The notes beneath the pieces are model-generated. The model made no database searches. It saw only the letters and a program-made list of their open reading frames with translations, and was not told the origin of the DNA. A stretch of 64,000 bases of DNA from Bacteroidota bacterium (GTDB taxonomy: Bacteria; Bacteroidota; Bacteroidia; JAHEXY01), in the NCBI GenBank assembly GCA_023251875.1, contig JAHEXY010000003.1, positions 1 through 64,000 of the forward strand, in the 5' to 3' direction. Position numbers and translations under genes: made by a program. Numbering within the stretch: position 1 is the stretch's first letter; each line of letters opens with the position of its first letter. Positions 8,044-17,453 of this stretch are shown here, in pieces.

Positions 8044-9000
8044 ATGAAAAAACTTTATCCAATTTTACTCTTTGTCTTATTAGTTGCAAACACATTTATA
8101 CAAGCACAACAAAACGGATGTTTTATCAAAAAATTTACCATTAGCAGCACGCTGTACAATTACACCTATACTTATACTTGGTCAGATGCATATAACAATA
8201 CATGGACGAGTACTGATGGTAGTTATGGATCTAATGAATACAATACCAGTTACCAACCTACAAAAATAAGTACAACCAGTAGTGGTTTTACCACCACCAT
8301 TGATTACACATATAATTCGAGTGGTAAAATAAAAAAGACGGTTACCTCCAATTATAATGGAACTACAACGGTTACCTATACATGGTCAAATTCAAAAAAC
8401 AATACATGGACTAGTACTGACGGAAGCTATGGCTCAAACACCTATGATTCTGATGGAAATTTAACTTATTATTCAACAACAACCGGTAGCTATACATCAA
8501 CAGCAAGCTATACTTATAATAGTTCTAACCAAATTACAAAAGCCGTTACAACCAGCTATAATAGCACAACTACTACTACTTATACCTGGACAGGAAACGA
8601 CAATACCTGGTCAGATACCAATGGCAATTATGGCGCTTATAATTATGATTCATACGGCAACTTGACTGACTATACTTATAACACATCATCCTATTTATTT
8701 ATGGGGGTATATGAATATGACTGTACAACAGTTACTGAAATTGAAGAAAATAAAATGCCTGAAAATTCTCTGTTAATGTATCCCAATCCTGCAAAAGATA
8801 AAATTTTTATAACAAATGTATCCAATGAAAAAACTTCAATTGAAGTTTATGATTGTAATGGTAGAATAATAAAAAAGGTAAATAATGTTCCTATTAATAA
8901 TGAACAGGAAATAAAGCTTACTGAATTAAAGTCTGGAATATATTTGATCAAAGTTTATCAAGATAATCAAATCAAAACCGGTAAGGTTATTGTTCAATAA
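8044..9000 (+). CDS. Secreted Tyr/Thr/Ser-rich repeat protein with T9SS sorting domain, 318 aa
   Basis: A signal peptide (MKKLYPILLFVLLVANTF, cleavage near QAQ) is followed by three long imperfect repeats of about 60 residues, each with a YTW..NNTW.STDGSYGSN..Y core. The pattern resembles YD/DUF4595-type beta repeats. Residues ~240-318 are a T9SS type A domain (LLMYPNPAKDKIFI, SIEVYDCNGRI, LKSGIYLIKVYQDNQ, KTGKVIVQ). The protein is likely exported to the cell surface. Function is unknown, and the repeats probably serve as structural or adhesive material. Confidence 0.8.
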   Translation: MKKLYPILLFVLLVANTFIQAQQNGCFIKKFTISSTLYNYTYTYTWSDAYNNTWTSTDGSYGSNEYNTSYQPTKISTTSSGFTTTIDYTYNSSGKIKKTVTSNYNGTTTVTYTWSNSKNNTWTSTDGSYGSNTYDSDGNLTYYSTTTGSYTSTASYTYNSSNQITKAVTTSYNSTTTTTYTWTGNDNTWSDTNGNYGAYNYDSYGNLTDYTYNTSSYLFMGVYEYDCTTVTEIEENKMPENSLLMYPNPAKDKIFITNVSNEKTSIEVYDCNGRIIKKVNNVPINNEQEIKLTELKSGIYLIKVYQDNQIKTGKVIVQ

Positions 9001-9072
9001 TCTTACATAACTATTTAAATTTATCCTTTCTTTTAGCCAAGCTTTTGGGCTTTTAATATTTATTGTTCTTAT

Positions 9073-9213
9073 ACCTCTATGAGGTATTGGAAATATAAAT
9101 AATTAAAATTCTACAATACTGAATGTCCTACGGGCAAATAAGAAATATGCCTACGCCATAGGCGTTAAAGTATTGTAGAAAAAAATGTATCTAGTTTTAT
9201 ACCGCATAGCGGT
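9073..9213. repeat. Multi-hairpin repeat, copy 1
   Basis: Four elements follow in order: hairpin ACCTC-tat-GAGGT (9073-9085); a long stem CTACAATACT (9111-9120) with AGTATTGTAG (9169-9178), which encloses a GTCC-TAC-GGGC hairpin near 9125-9135 and ACGCC-ATA-GGCGT (9153-9165); then ACCGC-ATA-GCGGT (9201-9213). Copy 2 at 10753-10894 has the same order and spacing with compensatory changes. It ends 5 bp before the stop codon of the oxidase gene, so the two may share a 3' end. Confidence 0.75.
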
Positions 9214-9218
9214 TCAAC

Positions 9219-10628
9219 TTATACAAACATCTTTCCCGGATTCATAATATTATTGGGATCAAAAAGTTGTTTGATATTTTTTTGAAGCTCCAATGCTTTA
9301 GGTGAAAAAGCAATATCCATATACGATTTCTGCACCCAACCAATGCCATGTTCACCGGAAATGGTTCCTTTTAATTTTACACACAATTGAAATATTTCTC
9401 TAATGCCCAATGTGAGTTTATTATTCCAATCATCATCACTCATCTCTGCCTTTACAATATTTACATGCAAATTACCATCACCGGCATGTCCGTAGCAAAC
9501 AGATTTAAAGCCATAACGGGCACCAATATCTTTTACACCTTTTAATAATACAGCCAATTCAGCACGAGGCACAACGGTATCTTCTTCTTTGTAAACAGAA
9601 TTTGATTTTACTGCTTCGCCAATGCATCTGCGCAAGCGCCATAGATTTTCTTTTTCTTGAGCAGATTCAGCAAATAGAACTTCATCGCATTCATATTTCA
9701 TTAATACCTCCGAAATTTTTTCACATTCCTTTAAAATTAGTTCTTTTTCGTTTCCGTCCACCTCAATTAATAGATGTGCTTGAATATGATCAGGGATTGG
9801 AATATTTACGTTTTTGATAAATTTCATTCCCCATTCTAATGCATCACGTTCCATAAATTCTAAAGCTGATGGCGTTATCCCTGCTCTAAACACCGCAGAA
9901 ACTGCTTCGCAAGCTTTTTCTGCAGAATGAAAAGGCACCAACATTACTAATGTTTGAGTAGGATAAGGAATTAATCTGAAAACAATTTTTGTAATTATAC
10001 CCAATGTACCTTCGCTACCCACCATTAATTGTGTTAAATTATAGCCTGTAGAATTTTTTAAAACATTAGCACCTGTCCAAATGATTTCGCCTGTTGGCAA
10101 CACCACTTCCACGTTTAATACATAATCTTTGGTAACACCATATTTTACAGCTCTTGGTCCTCCGGCACACTCAGCTAAATTACCACCTAAAAAACAAGAA
10201 CCCTTACTTGAAGGGTCGGGAGGATAAAACAATCCTTTTTCTATTGCTGCTGTTTGAAATACCTGGGTAATTACACCGGGCTCAACGGTAGCTTGTAAAT
10301 TACGTTCATCTATTTCAATAATTTTAGTAAACCTTTCCATTGATACAATAACTCCGCCTTTTACCGCAAGCGCACCTCCACTTAATCCCGTACCCGCCCC
10401 ACGAGGCGTAACTGGAATTTTATGTTCATTACAAATTTTTAAGATGTCAGCAATTTCTTGAGCTGTATGTGGTTTTAAAACTACATCAGGGAAGAATTTT
10501 AAATCTTCCGTTTGGTCATGAGAATAATCTTTAAGCCGAGCATCTTCAGCAGTAATTACAAATTCATTTCCAATAATAGATTTGAATTGATTTACTATAT
10601 TGAGCGTTGTGTTGATTTCTTTGATCAT
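9219..10628 (-). CDS. FAD-linked oxidase, glycolate oxidase GlcD / D-lactate dehydrogenase family, 469 aa
   Basis: This flavoenzyme oxidises a 2-hydroxy acid (glycolate or D-lactate; substrate not decided by sequence) to the 2-oxo acid. The FAD-binding PCMH domain shows VTPRGAGTGLSGGALAV, PDPSSKGSCFLGGNLAECAG and VKYGVTKDYVLNVEVVLPTG. The C-terminal cap has CYGHAGDGNLHVNIVK and GEHGIGWVQKSYM. The start is put at 10628 (MIKEINTTL), the usual N-terminus; an in-frame ATG at 10658 would add ten residues and lies very close to a TAATTTTG box (10676-10683). The gene is bracketed by the two multi-hairpin repeats. Confidence 0.88.
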   Translation of the reverse strand: MIKEINTTLNIVNQFKSIIGNEFVITAEDARLKDYSHDQTEDLKFFPDVVLKPHTAQEIADILKICNEHKIPVTPRGAGTGLSGGALAVKGGVIVSMERFTKIIEIDERNLQATVEPGVITQVFQTAAIEKGLFYPPDPSSKGSCFLGGNLAECAGGPRAVKYGVTKDYVLNVEVVLPTGEIIWTGANVLKNSTGYNLTQLMVGSEGTLGIITKIVFRLIPYPTQTLVMLVPFHSAEKACEAVSAVFRAGITPSALEFMERDALEWGMKFIKNVNIPIPDHIQAHLLIEVDGNEKELILKECEKISEVLMKYECDEVLFAESAQEKENLWRLRRCIGEAVKSNSVYKEEDTVVPRAELAVLLKGVKDIGARYGFKSVCYGHAGDGNLHVNIVKAEMSDDDWNNKLTLGIREIFQLCVKLKGTISGEHGIGWVQKSYMDIAFSPKALELQKNIKQLFDPNNIMNPGKMFV

Positions 10629-10752
10629 GTTCTGAGATATTATTCTGCTAAATTGCAAATGATTTTATTATGATGCAAAATTAGTATCATGTTATAAAAA
10701 TAAAGTAAATTACAAAGCAGATCTCTTAAGTAAGATTATCTTTATTCTTTAA

Positions 10753-10894
10753 ACCTCTCCGAGGTATGAATATGAATTAAATAATTTTACTACAATAATT
10801 GAATGCCCTACGGGCAATTCGTAAAAAAATACGCCATAGGCGTTCTATTATTGTAAAACTGATTATAAATACATAGTCGATACCGCATAGCGGT
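10753..10894. repeat. Multi-hairpin repeat, copy 2
   Basis: It has the same architecture as copy 1: ACCTC-tcc-GAGGT (10753-10765); long stem TACAATAAT (10791-10799) with ATTATTGTA (10847-10855); inside it GCCC-TAC-GGGC (10805-10815) and ACGCC-ATA-GGCGT (10831-10843); then ACCGC-ATA-GCGGT (10882-10894). The long stem differs from copy 1 by a paired change (C-G to A-T), and the GCCC arm pairs perfectly where copy 1 has a G-T pair. Confidence 0.75.
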
Positions 10895-10918
10895 TATGCA
10901 TTTTTAAAATAAAATAGC

Positions 10919-11809
10919 ATGGAGCAAACAATACTACAAATAAACAGCCTAAGTAAAAATTATGGGAGTGTTAAAGCACTTTCTGATTTTTCGTGCAAAA
11001 TAGAAGCCGGTAAAACATACGGAATACTTGGCCCAAATGGCTCAGGAAAAACCACAACCTTGGGAATTGTTTTAGGCGTTATAAATGCCAGTGAAGGAAA
11101 TTACTCTTGGTTTGGAGGTTCTACATTAAATAAAAACAAACACAGAATAGGTGCCTTGCTCGAAACACCTAATTTTTATCCTTATTTATCAGCTTATAAA
11201 AACCTTGATGTTGTTGCTGCTATTAAGCAAATAACTAATCCTAAAATTGATGAAGTACTTGATTTTGTTGGATTGGAGAAATGGAAAAATGCTGCATTTA
11301 AATCTTTTTCATTGGGTATGAAACAGCGATTAGCAATTGCTTCAACTTTAATTGCTGATCCGGAAGTACTCATTTTAGATGAACCTACTAATGGACTCGA
11401 CCCGGAGGGAATTGCAGATGTAAGAAAATTAATAACAGCAATCGGGCAAAAAGGAAAAACCATTATTCTTGCAAGTCATTTAATTGATGAAGTTGAAAAA
11501 GTATGCACGGATGTGATCATTTTAAAATCAGGGAAAACCATAGAAAGCGGTTCTATTTATGAAGTACTTAAAGGTGATGATACCATTGAAATTGCTGCTG
11601 ATGATCTGAATAGCCTCTCAAATATTTTAAAAAGTATAAGCATTATTAAATCATTCAAAAAAGTAAATGATAAAATATCTGTTAGCTTAAATAAAGGCAA
11701 TACGGCAGCGGAACTCAATAAAGCTATTTTTGAAAAAGGCATTGTTCTTTCTCATTTGTTTGTGAAAAAGAAAAAATTGGAAGAACAGTTTTTAGAATTA
11801 ATAAAATAA
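10919..11809 (+). CDS. ABC-2 type exporter, ATP-binding protein, 296 aa
   Basis: All ABC motifs are present: Walker A GPNGSGKTTT (residues ~39-48), signature FSLGMKQRLAIA, Walker B EVLILDEPTNGLDPEG and the switch histidine in ILASHLIDEV. The ~80 C-terminal residues are a small accessory domain as in bacitracin/lantibiotic-resistance type ATPases. It is followed after 62 bp by its permease. Substrate is unknown. The ATG at 10919 lies 24 bp after multi-hairpin repeat copy 2, which therefore sits in the promoter or leader region. Confidence 0.9.
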   Translation: MEQTILQINSLSKNYGSVKALSDFSCKIEAGKTYGILGPNGSGKTTTLGIVLGVINASEGNYSWFGGSTLNKNKHRIGALLETPNFYPYLSAYKNLDVVAAIKQITNPKIDEVLDFVGLEKWKNAAFKSFSLGMKQRLAIASTLIADPEVLILDEPTNGLDPEGIADVRKLITAIGQKGKTIILASHLIDEVEKVCTDVIILKSGKTIESGSIYEVLKGDDTIEIAADDLNSLSNILKSISIIKSFKKVNDKISVSLNKGNTAAELNKAIFEKGIVLSHLFVKKKKLEEQFLELIK

Positions 11810-11871
11810 TCTAATGGTATAGATAAGATTAAATATTACCATATAAAACATTTTAGAACCAACAATAAGAT

Positions 11872-12678
11872 ATGTATTTATTAAAAATTGAATTTAAAAA
11901 ATTATCCTCCTACTTAACCTTTTGGGTTTTATTAGGCATCAGTTTGCTTTCTACCTTTCTGCTTACTTATTGGTCGACAGAGTTTAGTTTTAGAATCAAT
12001 TCAGCAGCACATCTAATAAATACTACAAGCTGGTATCAATTTCCAAGTATTTGGGGAAATGTTACCTGGTTGTGCAGTTATGCTAATTTATTTTTCATTA
12101 GCATTATTGTAATTACATTAGTTTGCAATGAATATACTTTTAAAACCATAAGACAAAATGTAATTGATGGATTAAGCAAATTTGAAATTGTGCTTGGTAA
12201 AATTATTTTAATTATAGGATTAAGTTTTGCCATGACGCTTTTTACAGGAACAGTTTGTTTGGTTTTTGGTCTCATTTATTCTGAAGGCGCAATCAATTTC
12301 TCAGGCATGTTTAATAATGTAAACTATTTAGGTGATTTTTTTATACAAGCCATAGCTTATGGAATGGTAGCATATTTTATTGCTACTTTATTTAAAAGAA
12401 CCGGACTTTCTATTGTTATGTTTTTTGTTTATAAATCTATTATTGAATCTATCATTGATTGGAAATTTTTACCCAACAATTTAGGAGATTATTTGCCCAT
12501 GAATCTTTTTTCGGAATTAACGCCAAAACCTTTTGCCCAAACTGCAGCCAATGCCTTAGGAAAAGGGATATTTAGTATGTACAGCATCACTTCTCCTACT
12601 ATTGAGATATTGGCAATAGTTTATATTATTGCTATTGGTGCCGGTGTATTTTTATTGATTAAAAACAGGGATTTGTAG
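11872..12678 (+). CDS. ABC-2 type permease, 268 aa
   Basis: About six hydrophobic segments are seen: LTFWVLLGISLLSTFLLTYW, LFFISIIVITLV, IILIIGLSFAMTLFTGTVCL, AIAYGMVAYFIATLF, LSIVMFFVYKSIIES and a C-terminal ILAIVYIIAIGAGVFLLI. It starts with MYLLKIEFKKLSSYLTFW, the usual cytoplasmic lead of this family. Between segments 2 and 3 is NEYTFKTIRQNVIDGLSK, the conserved stretch of bacitracin-type permeases. It forms the exporter with the upstream ATPase. Confidence 0.85.
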   Translation: MYLLKIEFKKLSSYLTFWVLLGISLLSTFLLTYWSTEFSFRINSAAHLINTTSWYQFPSIWGNVTWLCSYANLFFISIIVITLVCNEYTFKTIRQNVIDGLSKFEIVLGKIILIIGLSFAMTLFTGTVCLVFGLIYSEGAINFSGMFNNVNYLGDFFIQAIAYGMVAYFIATLFKRTGLSIVMFFVYKSIIESIIDWKFLPNNLGDYLPMNLFSELTPKPFAQTAANALGKGIFSMYSITSPTIEILAIVYIIAIGAGVFLLIKNRDL

Positions 12679-12703
12679 TGCTTCGTTCGCTCAGCATGAC
12701 AGC
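12679..12703. repeat. Degenerate half copy of the REP-like repeat
   Basis: TGCTTCGTTCGCTCAGCATG directly after the permease stop resembles the left half of the REP-like repeat (GATTGCTTCG, then CTCGCAATGACGG). No matching right half was found. Confidence 0.35.
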
Positions 12704-12718
12704 CAAAAACGAAGATGA

Positions 12719-14011
12719 TTATTTCCTCAACTTTGGATCCATTGCATCTGTTAAGCCTTCGCCAACTAAATTATAAACGGTAACCATTATAAAAATAGCT
12801 GTACCTGGAACAACTGCTAACCACCAAGAAGATGGAGATGATCTTGCAGAACTCAATAATGATCCCCATGTCATTACTTCTGGAGGAACTCCAACACCTA
12901 AAAATGATAGGGAAGCTTCCGTTAAAATAGCTGCAGCAATACCAAATGAAATACTAATCAATACGGGCGAAATGGCATTGGGGATAGCATGTTTAAACAC
13001 TATTCTAAATTCTTTAAAGCCTAAGGCTTTAGCAGCTTCAATATATTCGAGACTACGAACTTTAAGTAATTCTGCACGAATAAAACGTGCAATGCCCGTC
13101 CAACCGACTAAGCCAATTACGGCCATTACTAAAAAAACAGAAGGCTTAGCAATAGATATAATGGATATCATTAAAAATAAAGTAGGAATAGAAATTACAA
13201 TTTCTATCAATCGCATAATAATCATATCAACCGGAATGGGAATTTTTTTATTGAGTATGGGAATAAATGAAAATAGTTTAGCCAATAAATTGCCCAATAC
13301 CATAATACTGATAAACTCAAATAAACTTAATACTAATTGACCCAAAAAGATAATAAATGATTGTCCTATTGCATCACCAAGACTATAAGCTCTTGTTCCG
13401 AAAGCATAAAATAGGGCGAGAACAAAAAATAATAAATTAAAAAATATTCCTATTCTTGATATTTTCAAATGCGAATCTCCAAAAAAACCAGCTATTGATC
13501 CCAGAATAAGTCCAATTAAAGAAGCTACCGACATGGCTACAAGCCCAACTGATAGGGCAATACGTGTTGCATGAATGGTGCCGGCTAATACATCATGCCC
13601 AAGCTCGTCTGTGCCTAGCCAATGTCTCCATCTTTTTGATTTTACATGTTGTTCCTCAAAAGGACTAACCGATTGCGCATTTTCAAAGTCTATATTTTGT
13701 GGTAAATAAGGAATGAGAGGCCATATTGCCCAATCAAATTGCAAATTTTCCCAATCTACATTTAATAATGCTGAAGGCCATTTAGCTATACCCAAATCAA
13801 CAGCATATTCTTTAAATACCGGAAAATAAATTGTTCCCTTATATTTTGCCATTATAGGCTTTTCGTTGGCTAAAAAGTCTGCAAACATGGCAATAAATAT
13901 TGCAATTGCAATAACATACGATGCAAATACAGCAATACGATTTTTTTTAAATTGCTTTCTAACAACTGCCCAATAACTTTGATCGCTTTTTATTTTTTCT
14001 GTTGTGTTCAT
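12719..14011 (-). CDS. Oligopeptide ABC importer permease, OppC/DppC family, 430 aa
   Basis: After an N-terminal membrane segment (VFASYVIAIAIFIAMFADFLA) comes an extracytoplasmic insert of about 100 residues, then the permease core with LGTDELGHDVLAGTIHATRI, and the cytoplasmic loop EAAKALGFKEFRIVFKHAIP that contacts the ATPase, ending in SLSFLGVGVPPEVMTWGSLL. Family members are usually about 300 residues, so this one is long, with inserts after segment 1 and in the middle. It imports peptides or similar ligands together with the OppB-like permease and the two binding lipoproteins upstream. No ATPase gene is in the cluster. Confidence 0.88.
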   Translation of the reverse strand: MNTTEKIKSDQSYWAVVRKQFKKNRIAVFASYVIAIAIFIAMFADFLANEKPIMAKYKGTIYFPVFKEYAVDLGIAKWPSALLNVDWENLQFDWAIWPLIPYLPQNIDFENAQSVSPFEEQHVKSKRWRHWLGTDELGHDVLAGTIHATRIALSVGLVAMSVASLIGLILGSIAGFFGDSHLKISRIGIFFNLLFFVLALFYAFGTRAYSLGDAIGQSFIIFLGQLVLSLFEFISIMVLGNLLAKLFSFIPILNKKIPIPVDMIIMRLIEIVISIPTLFLMISIISIAKPSVFLVMAVIGLVGWTGIARFIRAELLKVRSLEYIEAAKALGFKEFRIVFKHAIPNAISPVLISISFGIAAAILTEASLSFLGVGVPPEVMTWGSLLSSARSSPSSWWLAVVPGTAIFIMVTVYNLVGEGLTDAMDPKLRK

Positions 14012-14044
14012 TAAATGTTTTTTAATTCCTCAATCTCAAAAATT

Positions 14045-14117
14045 AGATTGCTTCGTTTCACTCGCAATGACGGTTATAAATAGCATCATTGTAAACGAAG
14101 TATGAGTGAAGCAATCT
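14045..14117. repeat. REP-like palindromic repeat, copy 2
   Basis: It runs from AGATTGCTTCG with ACTCGCAATGACGG to a right arm ending GAAGCAATCT. It lies in the 183-bp gap between the two permease genes and may attenuate or stabilise the transcript there. Confidence 0.7.
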
Positions 14118-14194
14118 GATTTCAATATCATTTTATATTGTTTTTGAAAAAACACCACTCAGTATTACTACAGAATAGCAATCATGATATTTTA

Positions 14195-15622
14195 TTACTC
14201 ATCTTTTTTATTAAACGAAATTCTAGGATCGGCCACAGTATATAAAATATCTGCAACTAAATTGCCCAATAAAGTCATAAATGCTACCAGCATTAAATTA
14301 GTGAATACCATTGGATAATCCCTGTATATTAATGCATCAAAAGTTAATTTTCCCATGCCGGGTATGGTAAATAAATATTCTATTACAAATGCTCCGGATA
14401 TGATTGTTGGAAAAACATGAGCAAATTGCGTAATAATAGGAATGAGTGAATTACGAAAAGCGTGTTTCCAAATTACATTACTTTCACTTAAGCCTTTTGC
14501 ACGCGCTGTTCTGATATAATCATGCGAAAGAGCATTGAGCATGGCTCCTCTTTGTTGTCTGGAAATAAATGCAAGATTATTATAAAAAAGACAAAAAACA
14601 GGAAGTACAAAATGATAGGCAATATCCCAAAATCGATCTATAAAAGGAGCATTATTAGAAAGATTGGTTACCCCGAATGCTGGAAACCAATTTAAATAAT
14701 CCCCACCACCTAAAAAGATGATAGCTAATGTTCCTATCCAAAATACCGGTAAAGAATAAAGCATAAATAAAAACACTGAAATTATTTTTTCTCTTTTACT
14801 ACCTTTTTTAGCTGCAGAAATTACACCAAGGGGTATAGCAATTAAATAAGAAAATAAAATTGAAAAAAAACTAAGTATTAATGTCCAGCCAATGGCTTCT
14901 TTTATTTTAGCAGCAACGGGTCTTCTATCCTGGTAAGAAAGACCAAAATCACCAATCATAAAATGCGTAATCCAATGGTGGTATTCATTTTGTAATCCGT
15001 ACCAATATAATTTAGGTATGTATGATTTATAAGGCGTAGCAGAAGAAAGCACATTTGAAAAAGAAAATTGTATTGAATTAAATAAAGGCTGTATCAATTG
15101 AAAGGAAGCATCTTGTTTTAAAGTATTTTCAATTTGAGAAAATAAATAATTTATTTTTAGTGTATCGTATTCTAAATACAATTGAAAAATATCTTCTTTG
15201 GCTTTTTTTAAATACACTGCATTTGAATCTGTTTTTGCAACATCATACAATGCGTATTCAAATTTTTGCAAAGAAAGGTAATAAGCAGAAATTTGTTGCC
15301 AATTACCATACATAAAGGCAAGTCTCTTTAAGGTTTCTCTATGATATACAATAGAAATTTTATAAAGCGTATCCGGTGTTGATAATGCTGAAATAGAAAA
15401 ATAAAAAACGGGGAGATCTAAATTTAAATCGTGTCGAAGTTGATTGTATGATTTTTGATAAGATTCACGTTGTACATTTTGTCCTTCATTATTATCTCCA
15501 TGATTGAGCATCATATCAACCGGATCTCCGGGAGCATTAATGCTAATAATATGTGTAAGCAATGAAATAACCAACAGGGTGGGAATAAAGATTAAAATTC
15601 TCTTTAATAAATAGCCTGCCAT
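14195..15622 (-). CDS. Oligopeptide ABC importer permease, OppB/DppB family, with large extracytoplasmic insert, 475 aa
   Basis: Segment 1 (LLKRILIFIPTLLVISLLTH) and the following APGDPVD match OppB. The core returns with GDFGLSYQDRRPVAAKIKEA and four or five more membrane segments, the EAA-like loop RTARAKGLSESNVIWKHAFR, and GAFVIEYLFTIPGMG near the end. Between them, residues ~40-225 form a Tyr/Lys/Gln-rich helical insert not present in the common ~310-residue OppB. It lies where it should face the periplasm and may contact the binding proteins. The gene starts 12 bp after the stop of the binding protein gene upstream. Confidence 0.88.
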   Translation of the reverse strand: MAGYLLKRILIFIPTLLVISLLTHIISINAPGDPVDMMLNHGDNNEGQNVQRESYQKSYNQLRHDLNLDLPVFYFSISALSTPDTLYKISIVYHRETLKRLAFMYGNWQQISAYYLSLQKFEYALYDVAKTDSNAVYLKKAKEDIFQLYLEYDTLKINYLFSQIENTLKQDASFQLIQPLFNSIQFSFSNVLSSATPYKSYIPKLYWYGLQNEYHHWITHFMIGDFGLSYQDRRPVAAKIKEAIGWTLILSFFSILFSYLIAIPLGVISAAKKGSKREKIISVFLFMLYSLPVFWIGTLAIIFLGGGDYLNWFPAFGVTNLSNNAPFIDRFWDIAYHFVLPVFCLFYNNLAFISRQQRGAMLNALSHDYIRTARAKGLSESNVIWKHAFRNSLIPIITQFAHVFPTIISGAFVIEYLFTIPGMGKLTFDALIYRDYPMVFTNLMLVAFMTLLGNLVADILYTVADPRISFNKKDE

Positions 15623-15634
15623 TATTTATTATAA

Positions 15635-17404
15635 TTATTGCGTTGATTCATCAAGTTTAAAATTTGGCACCCAATAACCTGGTCTATATGGATTGGTAGT
15701 TACACTTCCAAACCTTTTATGAACGGCAATTCTTTCTTTGGGTACATATAAAAATATTTGCGCAGATTCATCATGAATGATTTCTTGTAATTTTTTAAAA
15801 AGGGGAACTAATTTATTTGTTTCGTCATTAACTTCTATTGAATCTAATATTGCATCAGATTCTGGTGTACCAAAACTTTCATAATTTGCACCGCCATTGG
15901 CCATCGTGGTAGAAAATAATTCCTTCAAACTTCCAATTTTTAAATCGGCTGTCCAAGAACCATAAGCCATTTCAAAATTATGTGTTTGTTCATTTTTACG
16001 AAACAAAGTTGGTTCAATAGCCCTTACCTCTACTTTTATCCCAACATTTCTTGCATCTTCTTGGTATAAAAGACATACTGTTTTTCTCATTTCATTTCCA
16101 GCCGGATAATCAAGATTAATAGTTAGCTCTGTATGTTTTCCATTAATACTTTTATCAAGATTACCATCTCCATTTGAATCCTTCCATCCTGCTTCGGCTA
16201 ATAGCTTTTTAGCTTCATCTACATTATAATCATATAATTTAATATCTGAATTATAAAATTCTTTTTGATCAGGCCTAATTGGGCCAACTGATCTTTCTCC
16301 AAAACCATACATGGCTACTTGAATCATTTTATCTATGTTGGCGATATGAGCCAATGCTTGTCTCACTTTTTTATCAGAAAACTTAGAAAGTTTGGTATTA
16401 ATGCCTAAATATGACCAAGCAGGGATTGGAACAACATACAAATTATATTTCTCTAAAAAGGCTTTATTTTTTTGAAGATCTACAAAATCTTTGGGTTTTA
16501 CAGATCGTATTACATCTATGTTTTCACCTTTCATAGCGGTAATAGCAGCTGATTGGTCATTAATAATTTGATGAATAATTCTTGTAGGGAAATTATCAAA
16601 ATAGGCGTTTTGCCCTTTAAGCACATCACCCCACCAATTTTGTTTCTTTTTCAAAACAATTTTTTGTCCTTGTATCCATTCTTCTATTTCATAGGGGCCT
16701 CCTCCTTTTAAAATATCTTTGTCTGTTTTATATTTTTCAGAATTCATTAAATTAGCAAATTCAATTATTTTAGGATTATCGGCTAATTTATCGGCATTAT
16801 AGGTTAATTCTTTTATTGTAAACTCATTCATCAAACCATTTGGATCAAATAAATATTGGGGAACAATTGGAATATCTCCAGAAACCCTTAATGAATTTAT
16901 ATATTTATGGCTAAAAACAATGGTGTATTTTTTAGGATTATCATTATACAAAATAACGTTATCAATAAATGTAAATTCTGAGCGATCAGCTTGACAATCT
17001 ACTTTAGGATTTTTCAATACCTTTAAACTAAATTCAAGATCTTTTGCAGTAATAGGGCTACCATTATCCCATTTAGCTTCGGGTCGTATTTCATACGTAA
17101 ATAATAATTCGCCTTTATCATTTGTTGATTTTTCCGGTAAACTTTTTACTAAAACAGGTACTAATTCTAATGTTTTACGATCGTAATTAGTAGATGTATA
17201 AAACATGGTCATCATAGTATACTGAGCTTCTGCAGCAGCATCAATCATAATATTAAGTGTTTTAAAATTTGCCAACTCCCATTCTATCACTTCATCAACG
17301 GGGCGATTTAGTTTGTACTCTTTTTTTGTTGTGTTGCTATCTGAACCACATGATGCAAGAAAAGTGATTGCAGTAATAAATAAAAGGAATTTTAATGGGC
17401 GCAT
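15635..17404 (-). CDS. Extracellular solute-binding protein family 5 (oligopeptide-binding lipoprotein), 589 aa
   Basis: The lipoprotein signal ends in lipobox LASC (Cys ~19). The SBP_bac_5 domain follows, with VLVKSLPEKSTNDKGELLFT, IRPEAKWDNGSPITAKDLEF, the SVGPIRPDQKEFYN segment and LLAEAGWKDSNGDGNLDK. It binds the transported peptide or related ligand for the OppB/OppC permeases encoded directly downstream. It is a paralogue of the next gene upstream (17454-19217), with the same motif order and a similar C-terminus (IHDESAQIFLYVPKERIAVH versus IHDEACTIFVYFPTEKIAIH). Confidence 0.9.
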   Translation of the reverse strand: MRPLKFLLFITAITFLASCGSDSNTTKKEYKLNRPVDEVIEWELANFKTLNIMIDAAAEAQYTMMTMFYTSTNYDRKTLELVPVLVKSLPEKSTNDKGELLFTYEIRPEAKWDNGSPITAKDLEFSLKVLKNPKVDCQADRSEFTFIDNVILYNDNPKKYTIVFSHKYINSLRVSGDIPIVPQYLFDPNGLMNEFTIKELTYNADKLADNPKIIEFANLMNSEKYKTDKDILKGGGPYEIEEWIQGQKIVLKKKQNWWGDVLKGQNAYFDNFPTRIIHQIINDQSAAITAMKGENIDVIRSVKPKDFVDLQKNKAFLEKYNLYVVPIPAWSYLGINTKLSKFSDKKVRQALAHIANIDKMIQVAMYGFGERSVGPIRPDQKEFYNSDIKLYDYNVDEAKKLLAEAGWKDSNGDGNLDKSINGKHTELTINLDYPAGNEMRKTVCLLYQEDARNVGIKVEVRAIEPTLFRKNEQTHNFEMAYGSWTADLKIGSLKELFSTTMANGGANYESFGTPESDAILDSIEVNDETNKLVPLFKKLQEIIHDESAQIFLYVPKERIAVHKRFGSVTTNPYRPGYWVPNFKLDESTQ

Positions 17405-17453
17405 ATTAGATTTATATTTTTTAGAATTTGTTTGGAATCATTTTCAATTACAT

